From: Rhizobium sp. NXC24
GTDB taxonomy: Bacteria; Pseudomonadota; Alphaproteobacteria; Rhizobiales; Rhizobiaceae
DNA: 64,000 bases
Assembly: GCF_002944315.1 (NCBI RefSeq)
Contig: NZ_CP024311.1
Coordinates: 3,386,501 to 3,450,500 of the forward strand
Direction: 5' to 3'
Shown here: positions 56,370-64,000 of the stretch, in pieces
How positions within the stretch are numbered: position 1 is the stretch's first letter
Layout: every line of letters begins with the position of its first letter
Program-made: the position numbers and the translations under genes
Notes under the pieces: model-generated
The model's input: only the letters and a program-made list of their open reading frames with translations
Told to the model about the DNA's origin: nothing
The model's database searches: none

Positions 56370-57443
56370 TTACACCTTTGGAAGTCCGGCAATCGGCGTT
56401 GCCGGCTCAGCGCTCGATTGATAGGCGGCCTCAACCAGCGCCATGGTCTGCCAGCCATCCTCGACGGAGCCGACCAATGTCTGGTCCTCGCCCGAGGCGA
56501 AACGCTGCAGATTGGCCATACGGTTGACGAAGGCATCCGGGAACCAGGCGCCTTCAAGCTTCACCTCGACCCACTCGCTGCCGCCGGCCGGGCGAATCCA
56601 CAGCTCGTCCGGCTCGCCGCGCGGATAGTCGAGATTGACCCCGAGTTTGATATAGGCCGCACCCTTGGTGCCGGAGATGCGGAACTCGCAGGCCTGGAAT
56701 TTGCGGCCGAATTCATGGTCGTGATTGACCGAGAGCACACAGCGCACCTTGTCGCCATAGTCGAGGATCGCGGCCGTGCGCGTCTGCGCCACCTCATGGT
56801 TCGGATGGCCGATCGTCTTGGCATGCACCCCCTTGGGATTGCCGAGCAGGCCGCGAATGAAATCGAGATAGTGGATCGAGTGCATGGCAATCTCGATCCG
56901 CGGTAGGCCTTTCAGGAAAGGCCAGAGCCCCCACGGCGTTGCAAGCGCCAGCCAGGCGTCGAAATCGACGACCTCGCCGAGATAGCCTTTATCGACGGCA
57001 TCATAGAGCGCCAGCATCATCGGTGCGAACCGAAGCTGGAAATTGACAGCCGCCTTGATGTCGCGCTCGCGGCATACCCGGAGAATTTCCGTCGCCGCAG
57101 CCAGATCGGTGCCCATCGGCTTCTGGATCAGCGCAAAAGAGCCGCGCGGCAGCTTGGCAAGGATAGCGGTATGGGCGGCCGGCGGCGTTGCCAGATCGAA
57201 GATCGCACCTTCGACGGCAAACGCCTCCGCCTCGGATGCAAAGGCGCAAATGCCCCATTGGGCCGCCAACTCCGCTGCCTTCTCGGCATTCGGATCATAG
57301 AGACCGGCGACCGGGAAGCCCGCCTTGTTGTAGGCCGGCAGATGCGCGTCGCCGACGATGCTGCCGGCACCAAAAATGACGATCGGGCGGGGATTCGACG
57401 GCTTCGGCCACCATTGGCGGAGAGATTTGGGATCGAAGGTCAT
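56370..57443 (-). CDS. Gfo/Idh/MocA-family oxidoreductase
   Basis: 357 aa. Rossmann motif PIVIFGAGSIVGDAHLPAYN (about residues 20-39), the catalytic-lysine motif as ALIQKPMGTD (about 108), and the C-terminal MocA domain (YLGEVVDFDAWLALATPWG ... HSIHYLDFIRGLLG). It reduces or oxidises a sugar or sugar acid with NAD(P). HSIHYLDF keeps the usual His at the active site. GGAGATATCCA precedes the ATG. It forms a tight three-gene group with MaoC and the binding-protein homologue. Confidence 0.88.
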   Translation of the reverse strand: MTFDPKSLRQWWPKPSNPRPIVIFGAGSIVGDAHLPAYNKAGFPVAGLYDPNAEKAAELAAQWGICAFASEAEAFAVEGAIFDLATPPAAHTAILAKLPRGSFALIQKPMGTDLAAATEILRVCRERDIKAAVNFQLRFAPMMLALYDAVDKGYLGEVVDFDAWLALATPWGLWPFLKGLPRIEIAMHSIHYLDFIRGLLGNPKGVHAKTIGHPNHEVAQTRTAAILDYGDKVRCVLSVNHDHEFGRKFQACEFRISGTKGAAYIKLGVNLDYPRGEPDELWIRPAGGSEWVEVKLEGAWFPDAFVNRMANLQRFASGEDQTLVGSVEDGWQTMALVEAAYQSSAEPATPIAGLPKV

Positions 57444-57473
57444 TGGATATCTCCGGCGTTGGCGGCAACCTTG

Positions 57474-57646
57474 CCTTCTCCCCTCGGGCAGAAGATGGCC
57501 CGAAGGGTCAGATGAGGGGGTCTCGCGGCATATTCGGAGCTGCGTTGAGCGGAAAGCAAAAGGCGAAGTTCGCCCGGTAACGCCCCCTCAACCCGCGCTC
57601 CGCGCGTCCTTCTGCCCGCTGGGGAGAAGGTGCGCACCCTCATCTC
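57474..57646. repeat. Long palindromic repeat between mutarotase and dehydrogenase genes
   Basis: CCTTCTCCCCTCGGG...CCCGAAGGGTCAGATGAGGG at 57474-57518 is the inverse of the unit at 29430-29475. A second related unit at 57581-57646 (CGCCCCCTCAACCCGC ... GGGGAGAAGG ... CCCTCATC) faces the other way and touches the mutarotase stop. The gap holds no gene. Confidence 0.65.
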
Positions 57647-57974
57647 AGTCATGATGAAACACCTCTTCCATCATGGCCCACCACTCGCCTTCCTTGCGGG
57701 TCTCGAGCGGCTTCTGACAGGGCATGCAGACGGACCACCATTCCTGGTTTTTCGGGCTTGCGGCCATCTTGGCCATGTCAGCCTCGAAATCCGTGCCGAC
57801 ATATTCCCAATAGCCGAAAAGCAGATTTTCCGGCTCCTTCAGGAAGATCGAATAGTTGGTGATGTTGCACTCGGAGATCAGCGCCAGGATCTCGGGCCAG
57901 ACGGCCGCATGCAGGCGCTTGTATTCCTCGATCTTCGACGGCTCCAGGCCGATCACCATCCCCATCCGCTGCAT
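57645..57974 (-). CDS. L-rhamnose/L-fucose-type mutarotase (RhaM/RhaU family)
   Basis: 109 aa. MQRMGMVIGLEPSKIEEYKR at the start and NYSIFLKEPENLLFGYWEY, ending MPCQKPLETR ... EEVFHHD, are typical of RhaM-family mutarotases, which interconvert alpha and beta anomers of 6-deoxy sugars. AGGAGGAATATGCC precedes the ATG at 57974; a much longer frame (to 58442) is antisense noise over the dehydratase gene. This is the best clue that the operon handles a deoxy sugar such as L-fucose or L-rhamnose. Confidence 0.88.
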   Translation of the reverse strand: MQRMGMVIGLEPSKIEEYKRLHAAVWPEILALISECNITNYSIFLKEPENLLFGYWEYVGTDFEADMAKMAASPKNQEWWSVCMPCQKPLETRKEGEWWAMMEEVFHHD

Positions 57975-57988
57975 GGCATATTCCTCCT

Positions 57989-59101
57989 TCAGCCGTGGAT
58001 TTCCCGTGTGAATTCGCCGATCGAGCGTGCCTTCACCGCTTCCCAATCCCAGGCGATACCGATACCGGGCTCGGAGGGTGCGATTGCCCTGCCGTCGATG
58101 ATCTCCATGCCCTTGGTGGTGAGGTCGTCGAGCTGCGGGATATATTCGACATATTTCCCGTTCGGCACGGCGCAGACGAGGCTGACATGCAGCTCCATCA
58201 GGAAATGCGGGCAGACCGGAATATCGAAGGCTTCCGCCGCATGTGCCACCTTCAGCCAAGGCGTGATGCCGCCGATACGGGCAACGTCGACCTGGACGAT
58301 CGAGCAGGCGCCCTTCTGCATATATTCGCGGAAATGCCGGATCGAATACATGGATTCGCCGACCGCAATCGGCGTCGGCGTCGAGCGCGTCAGGCGAATA
58401 TGGCCATCGAGATCGTCTGATGGCAGCGGCTCCTCGATCCAAGCGAGATCGAGTTCTCTCAACCTTGCAGCACGGCGGATGACCTCATCGACCGTAAAGC
58501 CCTGATTACAGTCGGTCATGATCTCGAAACCCATCCCAAGCGCCAGACGCATGGCGGAAAGCCGGTCGTAATCTTCCGAGCCATGCGGCTTGCCGATCTT
58601 CACCTTCGAGCCGGAGAAACCCTTGGCCTTCGCCTGCAAGGCATCCTCGACCAAAGCCTCCTTCTCGATGTGCAGCCAGCCTCCCTCGGTCGTGTAGAGC
58701 GGGCAACGATCCTTGGCGCCGCCGGCAAGCTTCCAGAGCGGCAGCTTCTGCTTCTTGGCGCGCAGATCCCAAAGCGCCGTGTCGATGGCGGCGAGCGCCA
58801 GCGCGGTAATGGCGCCGATGGTCGTCGCATGGGTCGCGAATTCCATTTTGTGCCAGATCGCCTCGATGCAATCGGCATCCTCGCCGATCAGCAGCGGCAC
58901 GAGATGGTCCGACAGCAGCCGCATGACGGAGGAGCCGCCGGTGCCGATCGTGTAACTGTAGCCGGTACCGACGGCGCCGTCGGAATCGGTGATGGTGACG
59001 ATCGGCGTCTCCTGGCTGACAAAGCTCTGGATCGCATCCGTCCGCTTCACCTTCGGCGGCAGGTCGACCATGCGCAGCTCAATTTTCTCGATGCGGGCCA
59101 T
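57989..59101 (-). CDS. Enolase-superfamily acid-sugar dehydratase (mandelate racemase subgroup)
   Basis: 370 aa. Mandelate-racemase-type active site is intact: K166-V-K168 in SKVKIGKP, metal ligands D197 (MTDCNQG), E223 (WIEEPL) and E249 (AVGES), and the D272/H299 dyad (VDVARIGG and CPHF). The family dehydrates acid sugars (L-fuconate, L-rhamnonate, talarate, galactonate) to 2-keto-3-deoxy acids. Start at 59101 (MARIEKIEL); the longer frame overlaps the ATPase gene. It lies 14 nt upstream of the mutarotase and 17 nt downstream of the ATPase gene, so it is firmly in the operon. Confidence 0.9.
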   Translation of the reverse strand: MARIEKIELRMVDLPPKVKRTDAIQSFVSQETPIVTITDSDGAVGTGYSYTIGTGGSSVMRLLSDHLVPLLIGEDADCIEAIWHKMEFATHATTIGAITALALAAIDTALWDLRAKKQKLPLWKLAGGAKDRCPLYTTEGGWLHIEKEALVEDALQAKAKGFSGSKVKIGKPHGSEDYDRLSAMRLALGMGFEIMTDCNQGFTVDEVIRRAARLRELDLAWIEEPLPSDDLDGHIRLTRSTPTPIAVGESMYSIRHFREYMQKGACSIVQVDVARIGGITPWLKVAHAAEAFDIPVCPHFLMELHVSLVCAVPNGKYVEYIPQLDDLTTKGMEIIDGRAIAPSEPGIGIAWDWEAVKARSIGEFTREIHG

Positions 59102-59118
59102 GTGCTTGCCTCCCCCGC

Positions 59119-60216
59119 TCAGATCGCCAGGCTCTTGCCGGTCTCGGTGGAAAAGAGATGCGCCTGGCTGAGGTCGAAGCTCATTTTCAATTGTTCGCCG
59201 CTCTTTAATCCGCGCGGATTGAGCATACGCGACACCCATTCGCGACCGGCGAATTCGACGAAGACCAGGGTTTCATTGCCGAGAGGCTCGGTGATGGCGA
59301 CGGGCAACGTCACCTCATGCACCGCGGCCTCGGCGCCGGAATGAAGGCCATGGCCGCTCGGGAAAATATCGTCCGGGCGTAGGCCGAAGGCAACCTTTTC
59401 GCCATCTCTGACCCGATCCGCAAATTGCCCCGGCAGCGGCAGCTTGTCGCCATTCTTGAACACCAGCGCGCCGGCCGAAACCGTTGCCTCCTCGATATTC
59501 ATCGGCGGCGAGCCGATGAAGCCGGCGACGAAGCGCGTGGCCGGCCGCTTGAACACTTCATCCGGCGTGCCGACCTGCTCGATGTAGCCATCGCGCATGA
59601 TGACGATGCGGTCGGCAAGCGTCATCGCTTCCACCTGGTCATGGGTGACGTAGATCACCGTCGACTGCACCTTGGCATGCAGCTTCTTGATCTCGGTGCG
59701 CATCTGCGTACGCAGCTTGGCGTCGAGGTTCGACAGCGGCTCGTCGAAGAGGAAGACTTCCGGCTGGCGGACGATGGCGCGGCCCATGGCAACGCGCTGG
59801 CGCTGGCCGCCGGAAAGCTGTGCCGGGCGACGGTCCATCAACGCTTCCAGGCTAAGGATCGCGGCCGCCTCGTTGACGCGCTGGTCGATTTCCGCCTGCG
59901 GCTGCTTGGCGATCTTCAGCGAGAAGCCCATATTCTCGCGCACGGTCATGTGCGGATAGAGCGCGTAGGACTGGAACACCATGGAGATGTTGCGATCTCG
60001 CGGTGGCAGGTCGTTGACGATGATATCGCCGATCATGATGGCGCCCTCGGAGACGTCCTCGAGGCCCGCGATCATGCGCAGCGTCGTCGACTTGCCGCAG
60101 CCGGAAGGCCCGACAAGGGCGATGAATTCCTTGTCCCTGATATCAAGGTCAATCCCGTGCACGATTTCCAGGGCGCCATAGCGCTTGACGAGTTTTTTGA
60201 GCGTAACCTGAGCCAT
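59119..60216 (-). CDS. Sugar ABC transporter ATP-binding protein (UgpC/MsmK type)
   Basis: 365 aa. Walker A GPSGCGKST (about 37-45), signature LSGGQRQR (about 134), Walker B VFLFDEPLSNLD, switch His in VIYVTHDQ, then the C-terminal OB/MalK-like regulatory domain (about 235-365: VFKRPATRFVAGFIGSPPMN). It powers CUT1 sugar uptake with the two permeases encoded 5 nt upstream. The ATG at 60216 (MAQVTLKKLVKRYG) is chosen over a long frame extension. Confidence 0.93.
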   Translation of the reverse strand: MAQVTLKKLVKRYGALEIVHGIDLDIRDKEFIALVGPSGCGKSTTLRMIAGLEDVSEGAIMIGDIIVNDLPPRDRNISMVFQSYALYPHMTVRENMGFSLKIAKQPQAEIDQRVNEAAAILSLEALMDRRPAQLSGGQRQRVAMGRAIVRQPEVFLFDEPLSNLDAKLRTQMRTEIKKLHAKVQSTVIYVTHDQVEAMTLADRIVIMRDGYIEQVGTPDEVFKRPATRFVAGFIGSPPMNIEEATVSAGALVFKNGDKLPLPGQFADRVRDGEKVAFGLRPDDIFPSGHGLHSGAEAAVHEVTLPVAITEPLGNETLVFVEFAGREWVSRMLNPRGLKSGEQLKMSFDLSQAHLFSTETGKSLAI

Positions 60217-60221
60217 GGGGT

Positions 60222-61088
60222 TCAACCTTTGACCGCACCGAATGTCAGACCGGACACCAGATGCTTCTGAATAATGAAGGTGAGAGCGAGCGCCGGAACG
60301 ATCATCACCACCGCGAGAGCGCACATGCCGCGCCAGTCGATGGTGAATTCCGCCGTATAGTCGAGCAGCCCGACCGGGAGTGTCTTGGAATCGACGGAGC
60401 GCGTGAGCTGCGAGGCCAATGCATATTCGTTCCAGCAGGTGAGAAAGGCGAAGATGCCGGCGGATGCGATGCCGGGGCCGGCGAGCGGAAATTCCACCTG
60501 CCAGAAGGCTTGCCAGCGCGTGCAGCCGTCGATCTGCGCGGCTTCGGCGAGGTCCTTCGGCACCTGCCGGAAGAAACCGTCGATCAGCCAGATGGTGAAA
60601 GGCACATTCAGCGCGACATAGGTGAGGATCAGGCCGAAATGCGTGTCGATGATGCCGAGCCGTGCATAGACCATGAAGAGCGGCAGCGATAGCGCGACGC
60701 CCGGCACGGAGCGCGTCAGCATCAGGCCGAGGAACACCGCGGATTTGCCGGTGAAGCGGAAGCGCGCGAAGGCATAGCCGCCGGACATGCCGATGATCAG
60801 CGCAATGACGGTAGAGGTGACGGAAATCACCAGCGAATTACGGAAATAATCCCAAACGGGGATGCCGCCCTGTCCCGCCCCACCAAACATGGCGCGATAG
60901 GCATCGAGCGACAGCTCCTGCGGGATCCAAACCGGCGGCTTCGCCATGATCTCGACCGTGGGCCGCAGCGAGCTGAGGATGATCCAGAAGCCCGGCAGGC
61001 AGATGATGAGCATCGCGATGAAAAGGCCGATGAGATAGGCGACTTTTCCGATGCGGCGGCGCATGCGTTGTTCAGCGTTGCGATCCAT
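60222..61088 (-). CDS. Sugar ABC transporter permease 2 (MalG/UgpE type)
   Basis: 288 aa, six membrane segments. First helix VAYLIGLFIAMLIICLPGFW (about 14-33), EAA loop DLAEAAQIDGCTRWQAFWQV near 190. The ATG at 61088 has GGAG 8 nt upstream, overlapping the end of permease 1. CUT1 class permease. Confidence 0.92.
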   Translation of the reverse strand: MDRNAEQRMRRRIGKVAYLIGLFIAMLIICLPGFWIILSSLRPTVEIMAKPPVWIPQELSLDAYRAMFGGAGQGGIPVWDYFRNSLVISVTSTVIALIIGMSGGYAFARFRFTGKSAVFLGLMLTRSVPGVALSLPLFMVYARLGIIDTHFGLILTYVALNVPFTIWLIDGFFRQVPKDLAEAAQIDGCTRWQAFWQVEFPLAGPGIASAGIFAFLTCWNEYALASQLTRSVDSKTLPVGLLDYTAEFTIDWRGMCALAVVMIVPALALTFIIQKHLVSGLTFGAVKG

Positions 61089-61090
61089 GA

Positions 61091-61984
61091 TTACCACTCC
61101 GCTCCGATCTGGGTGCGGGCAAGCGCCAGCTTACGGAAGAAATAGACTGTGAAGGCGATCGACAGGATGATCGAGACATAGGCCATGGCGTTGGCGAGCC
61201 CCATCTGCGCATCGGCATAGGCCGTGCGCCCGACCAGCGTCCAGATCAGCTCGGTGCGGCGCGCCGGGCCGCCATCCGTCATGATCTTGACGATGTCGTA
61301 GGCGCGGGCAACGTCGAGCGAGCGGATCGTCATGGCGATAAAGGCGAACGGCATCAGGAACGGCCAGGTGACGTAACGAAAGGTCTGCCAGCTCGTGCAG
61401 CCGTCCACTTTCGCGGCCTCCACCGGCTCCTGCGGCATGGCGAGCAGGCCAGCGAGGATGAGGATGGCGAAAACCGACGTCGACGACCAGATTTCGGCGA
61501 TGACGATCGACAGCAGCGCCAGATTGCCGTCGATCAGCCAGGGGATGGCACTATTGGTTATGCCCAGGGATTGCAGGGCATTGTTGATGATGCCGACATT
61601 GTCGTTGAACATGAATTTGAACTGGAAGCCGACGAGCACCGGCGAAAACATCATCGGAAACATCATCAGCGTGCGCAGCACACGCTTGCCGTAAGTTGCC
61701 TTGTTGACCAGAAGCGCCAGGCAGAGGCCGAGCAGCATTTCCAGATTGAGCGCGATGGTCAGCAGCACCACGGTGCGCACGAAGGCCGCCAGGAAAACCG
61801 GATCGGTGAGAATGCGGGTATAATTCCGCAAGCCGATGAAGGTGAAGAGCGTCGCCGGGCGCGTCAGGCGGAACGGCGTGAAGCTGGAATAGAAGGACAG
61901 AAGCAACGGAAACAGCACCACCGCCACAAGCACGATGATCGCCGGAAGAAGCAGCAGGACCGGTGGAGATATTTTCTTATACAT
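61091..61984 (-). CDS. Sugar ABC transporter permease 1 (MalF/UgpA type)
   Basis: 297 aa. First helix VLLLLPAIIVLVAVVLFPLL (about 8-27), further helices, and the EAA loop PQEPVEAAKVDGCTSWQTFRYV region near 195. The stop lies 2 nt before the permease 2 start. A GTG at 61993 is an alternative start. The 180-nt gap to the binding-protein gene holds two hairpins. Confidence 0.92.
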   Translation of the reverse strand: MYKKISPPVLLLLPAIIVLVAVVLFPLLLSFYSSFTPFRLTRPATLFTFIGLRNYTRILTDPVFLAAFVRTVVLLTIALNLEMLLGLCLALLVNKATYGKRVLRTLMMFPMMFSPVLVGFQFKFMFNDNVGIINNALQSLGITNSAIPWLIDGNLALLSIVIAEIWSSTSVFAILILAGLLAMPQEPVEAAKVDGCTSWQTFRYVTWPFLMPFAFIAMTIRSLDVARAYDIVKIMTDGGPARRTELIWTLVGRTAYADAQMGLANAMAYVSIILSIAFTVYFFRKLALARTQIGAEW

Positions 61985-62122
61985 GGTTTGCACCTGTCGG
62001 CATTCCTCAGCAGCATGGCCCGGACTGCGTGGAATGCGATTGCATGGGGCCGAGAGGCCGGCGTCACAGCCGGCCGGACAGACCGGCCCCTAAAGGCGCA
62101 GGTCATACTATTTTTCAAACAA

Positions 62123-62150
62123 CTCCCGCACCCTCTGTCGGATGCGGGAG
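62123..62150 (-). terminator. Intra-operon hairpin after the binding-protein gene
   Basis: CTCCCGCA and TGCGGGAG form a perfect 8-bp stem around 12 nt, followed on the minus strand by TTGTTTG. It begins 14 nt past the binding-protein stop and likely acts as partial terminator or message stabiliser. A second stem GGCCGGC/GCCGGCC lies at 62055-62074. Confidence 0.6.
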
Positions 62151-62164
62151 TTTGATTGCGGCGA

Positions 62165-63481
62165 TCAGAGTGCGCCGGCGTCCTTCAGGACGTCGGTTGC
62201 CTTTTGTGCGGCCGTGTCGAGCGCTTCCTTGGAGGTCTTGTCGCCGAGGATGGCGGCCTGAAGCTCAGGATAGACGACGTTGGAAATCTCGATCCATTGC
62301 GGCGTGCGCGGAACCGGGAAGGCATACTTCATCGATTCCTGGAAAGTGCTGAGCACTTCCTTCTTGTAAGGATCGGATGCAGCCTGTTGGATGTCCCATT
62401 CCCAGACGGCCTTGCGGGTCGGCAGCGTGCCGTTGGCGGCTTCGAGCTTCTGCGAATCGTCGTTGGTAAGGAACCAGACGAGCGAGGCGGCGGCATCCTT
62501 GTTCTTGCACGCTTCCGTCACGGAGAAGCCGTGATGGCCGGACCAGCCGGTGTGCTTGCCGGCCGAACCGACAGGCTGCACGACGACGCCGACATTGCCG
62601 GCGATCTTCGAGGACTTCGGATCGTTGAAGTAGGTCGCCCAGCCCGGCCAATCGAGATCGAGCGCGACGGTGCCCGACGCAAAACCGGCGCCGAGATCGT
62701 CCCAAAGATAGTTGGTCGTGCCGGCCGGAACGGCCTTCGCCTTGTACATGTTCACGAACCAGTCGAGCGCGCGCACGCCGGCTTCGGAATTGAAGGCCGG
62801 TTTGCCGTCCTTATCGAGATATTCGCCGCCTTCGGCGACCAGCATTTCATAGAAGCGGCCGTTGATCGCCTCTTCCTTGCCGGGGAACTGCGTGCCGAAG
62901 AAGTTCGGCGGATTGGCGAAGAAGGTTGCCTGGTCTGACACTTCCTTCCAGGTCTTCGGCGGCGCCAGGTCGTAGCCGTACTTGGTCTTGAACGCCGTCT
63001 TCTTGGCCTCATCGTTGTAGAGGCTCTTCTGATAGTAGAGTGCCGAAACGTCGAACTGAGCGCGCGGCAGCATGACTAGCCGGCCGTCGATGGTCGATGC
63101 CTCGATGGTCGAATCGACGAACTTGGCGATCTCTTCCTTCGGCAGCAGCTTGCCGAGGTCAGTATAGAGGTCGGGATACTGAGGGGCGAAGGACGAGTGG
63201 TTCGAGCCGACGCACCAGGAAATATCGCCCGACGCCATGTCCGACTTGATTTCCTTGTCGAGCTCGAAGTGGTTCTTCTTGGAGAGGATGTTGACCTTGG
63301 CGCCGGTCTCCTTCTCCCACTCGGAAATGCGCCCATAAAGCGGCTCGTATTGCTGGCCACCGATCAGCTTGGCGTCGATCGTCACGCCCGGGAACTTGCC
63401 GGGCAGGTCGGCGGCAAAGGCCGCGGAGCTCGCGAGCAATGCCAATACGCCGGCGGCAAGACCGGCCTTCAAATTCCTCAT
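62165..63481 (-). CDS. Periplasmic sugar-binding protein, CUT1 type
   Basis: 438 aa. Signal peptide MRNLKAGLAAGVLALLASSA with cleavage near AFAAD, then an extracellular solute-binding fold (VTIDAKLIGGQQYEPLYGRI, WEKETGAKVNILSKKNHFEL, FASGTVALDLDWPGWATYFN, HHGFSVTEACKNKDAAASLV). It is the first gene of the minus-strand block and delivers the sugar to permeases 1 and 2. GGAGGAAAATTCA precedes the ATG at 63481. The divergent IclR gene begins 176 nt away over two palindromes. Confidence 0.92.
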   Translation of the reverse strand: MRNLKAGLAAGVLALLASSAAFAADLPGKFPGVTIDAKLIGGQQYEPLYGRISEWEKETGAKVNILSKKNHFELDKEIKSDMASGDISWCVGSNHSSFAPQYPDLYTDLGKLLPKEEIAKFVDSTIEASTIDGRLVMLPRAQFDVSALYYQKSLYNDEAKKTAFKTKYGYDLAPPKTWKEVSDQATFFANPPNFFGTQFPGKEEAINGRFYEMLVAEGGEYLDKDGKPAFNSEAGVRALDWFVNMYKAKAVPAGTTNYLWDDLGAGFASGTVALDLDWPGWATYFNDPKSSKIAGNVGVVVQPVGSAGKHTGWSGHHGFSVTEACKNKDAAASLVWFLTNDDSQKLEAANGTLPTRKAVWEWDIQQAASDPYKKEVLSTFQESMKYAFPVPRTPQWIEISNVVYPELQAAILGDKTSKEALDTAAQKATDVLKDAGAL

Positions 63482-63528
63482 TGAATTTTCCTCCCTAAAG
63501 GACCGGACACTCCGCCCGATCGCCTCAC

Positions 63529-63544
63529 GATCCAAATATGGATC
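63529..63544. promoter_or_regulatory. Palindrome in the operon promoter region
   Basis: GATCCA and TGGATC arms around AATA form a perfect 6-bp inverted repeat, 48 nt upstream of the binding-protein start, so near the likely transcription start. Confidence 0.45.
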
Positions 63545-63613
63545 AATGATTTATATGTAAACACCTTATTCACTGACCGTCAAGCGGGATCACAGGCGCT
63601 TGCAAATCGCTTT

Positions 63614-63629
63614 CATTCATATATGAATG
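63614..63629. promoter_or_regulatory. IclR operator candidate
   Basis: CATTCATATATGAATG is a perfect 16-bp palindrome, 29 nt before the IclR start, in an AT-rich patch flanked by further ATTCA/TGAAT half-sites (TGAATCAT at 63631). Confidence 0.6.
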
Positions 63630-63657
63630 GTGAATCATATTTCTCTGATGAGGCCCT

Positions 63658-64000
63658 ATGAGTGTAGAAGACGATAGCGATCGATACCGCGCGCCGGCGC
63701 TGGACAAAGGCCTCGATATCCTGGAGCTGCTGGCGCGGATCGACGGCGGCCTGACGCAGGCCGAAATCGCCAAGGCGCTCGGCAAAAGCCCGAACGAATT
63801 CTACCGTATGCTCGATCGCCTGGTCCGGCGTGGCTATGTACAGCGTCAGGACGGCGATCGCTTCTATCTGACCCTCAAGCTCTTCGGCCTGGCGCACTAC
63901 CACGCGCCGGTGCGCCGGCTTGTTTCCTTCGCCACGCCGCTGATGCGCGAATTCTCCAACCGCGCCGAGCAAGCCTGCCATCTGGCGATTTTCGACCGCG
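63658..64000 (+). CDS. IclR-family transcriptional regulator, cut by the window end
   Basis: At least 114 aa visible. Winged helix-turn-helix: ALDKGLDILELLARIDGGLT (about residues 14-33), AEIAKALGKSPNEFYRMLDR (about 35-54), then DGDRFYLTLKLFGLAH, where the IclR effector domain starts (VRRLVSFATPLMREFSNRAE). It is divergent from the sugar operon and probably controls it, with an intermediate as effector. The C-terminus lies beyond the window. Confidence 0.88.
   Translation, partial: MSVEDDSDRYRAPALDKGLDILELLARIDGGLTQAEIAKALGKSPNEFYRMLDRLVRRGYVQRQDGDRFYLTLKLFGLAHYHAPVRRLVSFATPLMREFSNRAEQACHLAIFDR

Overview
The window looks like about 64 kb of a Rhizobium-type alphaproteobacterial chromosome (Hyphomicrobiales). 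Support for this: high GC throughout, Entner-Doudoroff aldolase, xylose isomerase and xylulokinase, many ABC sugar importers each with a LacI- or IclR-type regulator, an ornithine/lysine decarboxylase behind a long leader that fits the alphaproteobacterial speF RNA motif, a gltX-lysS tandem, an EcfG-like stress promoter, and short palindromic intergenic repeats of the kind common in rhizobia. I found no rRNA, tRNA, CRISPR array, insertion sequence, phage gene or replication origin. The assignment is from gene content and style, not from a database comparison.

Layout. 0-15.4 kb: a secreted PF04185 phosphoesterase with a di-haem cytochrome c peroxidase-like protein; a GNAT enzyme; the decarboxylase with its leader; a LysR regulator; a DUF1007/NicO nickel-cobalt export pair; a DUF533 protein; KDPG aldolase; a CYTH enzyme followed by a broken CHAD gene; an arylsulfatase with a one-base frameshift; a second GNAT; and tRNA hydroxylase TrhO. 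15.5-32.1 kb: a CHASE4-GGDEF-EAL protein, an FMN reductase, and a carbohydrate block (GH1 beta-glucosidase, MocA-type dehydrogenase, sugar isomerase, an RbsABC-like importer with a divergent LacI regulator, a VOC protein, xylA, xylB and a second LacI regulator). 32.2-36.9 kb: an EmrAB-type efflux pair with a divergent TetR regulator and two shared operators, then an AraC/GyrI-type regulator. 37-46.9 kb: a TerC membrane protein, a DASS/RCK transporter, gltX-lysS, two hypothetical proteins, LysR, SDR and TetR.

47-53.8 kb: an operon matching the E. coli ydcSTUV-patD order (polyamine-type ABC importer plus gamma-aminobutyraldehyde dehydrogenase), then two small membrane proteins (DUF1328, DUF1345). 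With the decarboxylase at 4 kb, the window therefore holds polyamine synthesis as well as probable uptake and breakdown. 53.9-64 kb: a ten-gene minus-strand block, probably one transcription unit or a few coupled ones. It encodes an ABC sugar importer, an enolase-superfamily acid-sugar dehydratase, an L-rhamnose/L-fucose-type mutarotase, a MocA-type dehydrogenase, a MaoC-fold hydratase, a solute-binding-protein homologue with no signal peptide, and an SDR. It reads toward a terminator at 53.9 kb and starts divergently from an IclR regulator that runs off the window end. It looks like a catabolic pathway for a deoxy sugar or related acid sugar; the substrate cannot be fixed from sequence alone.

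Most of the window is ordinary chromosome. The less ordinary items are the unassigned sugar operon with its leaderless binding protein, the two broken genes (CHAD and arylsulfatase), the structured speF-type leader with an internal motif duplication, a hairpin touching the ribosome site of terC, and several well-formed paired operators.
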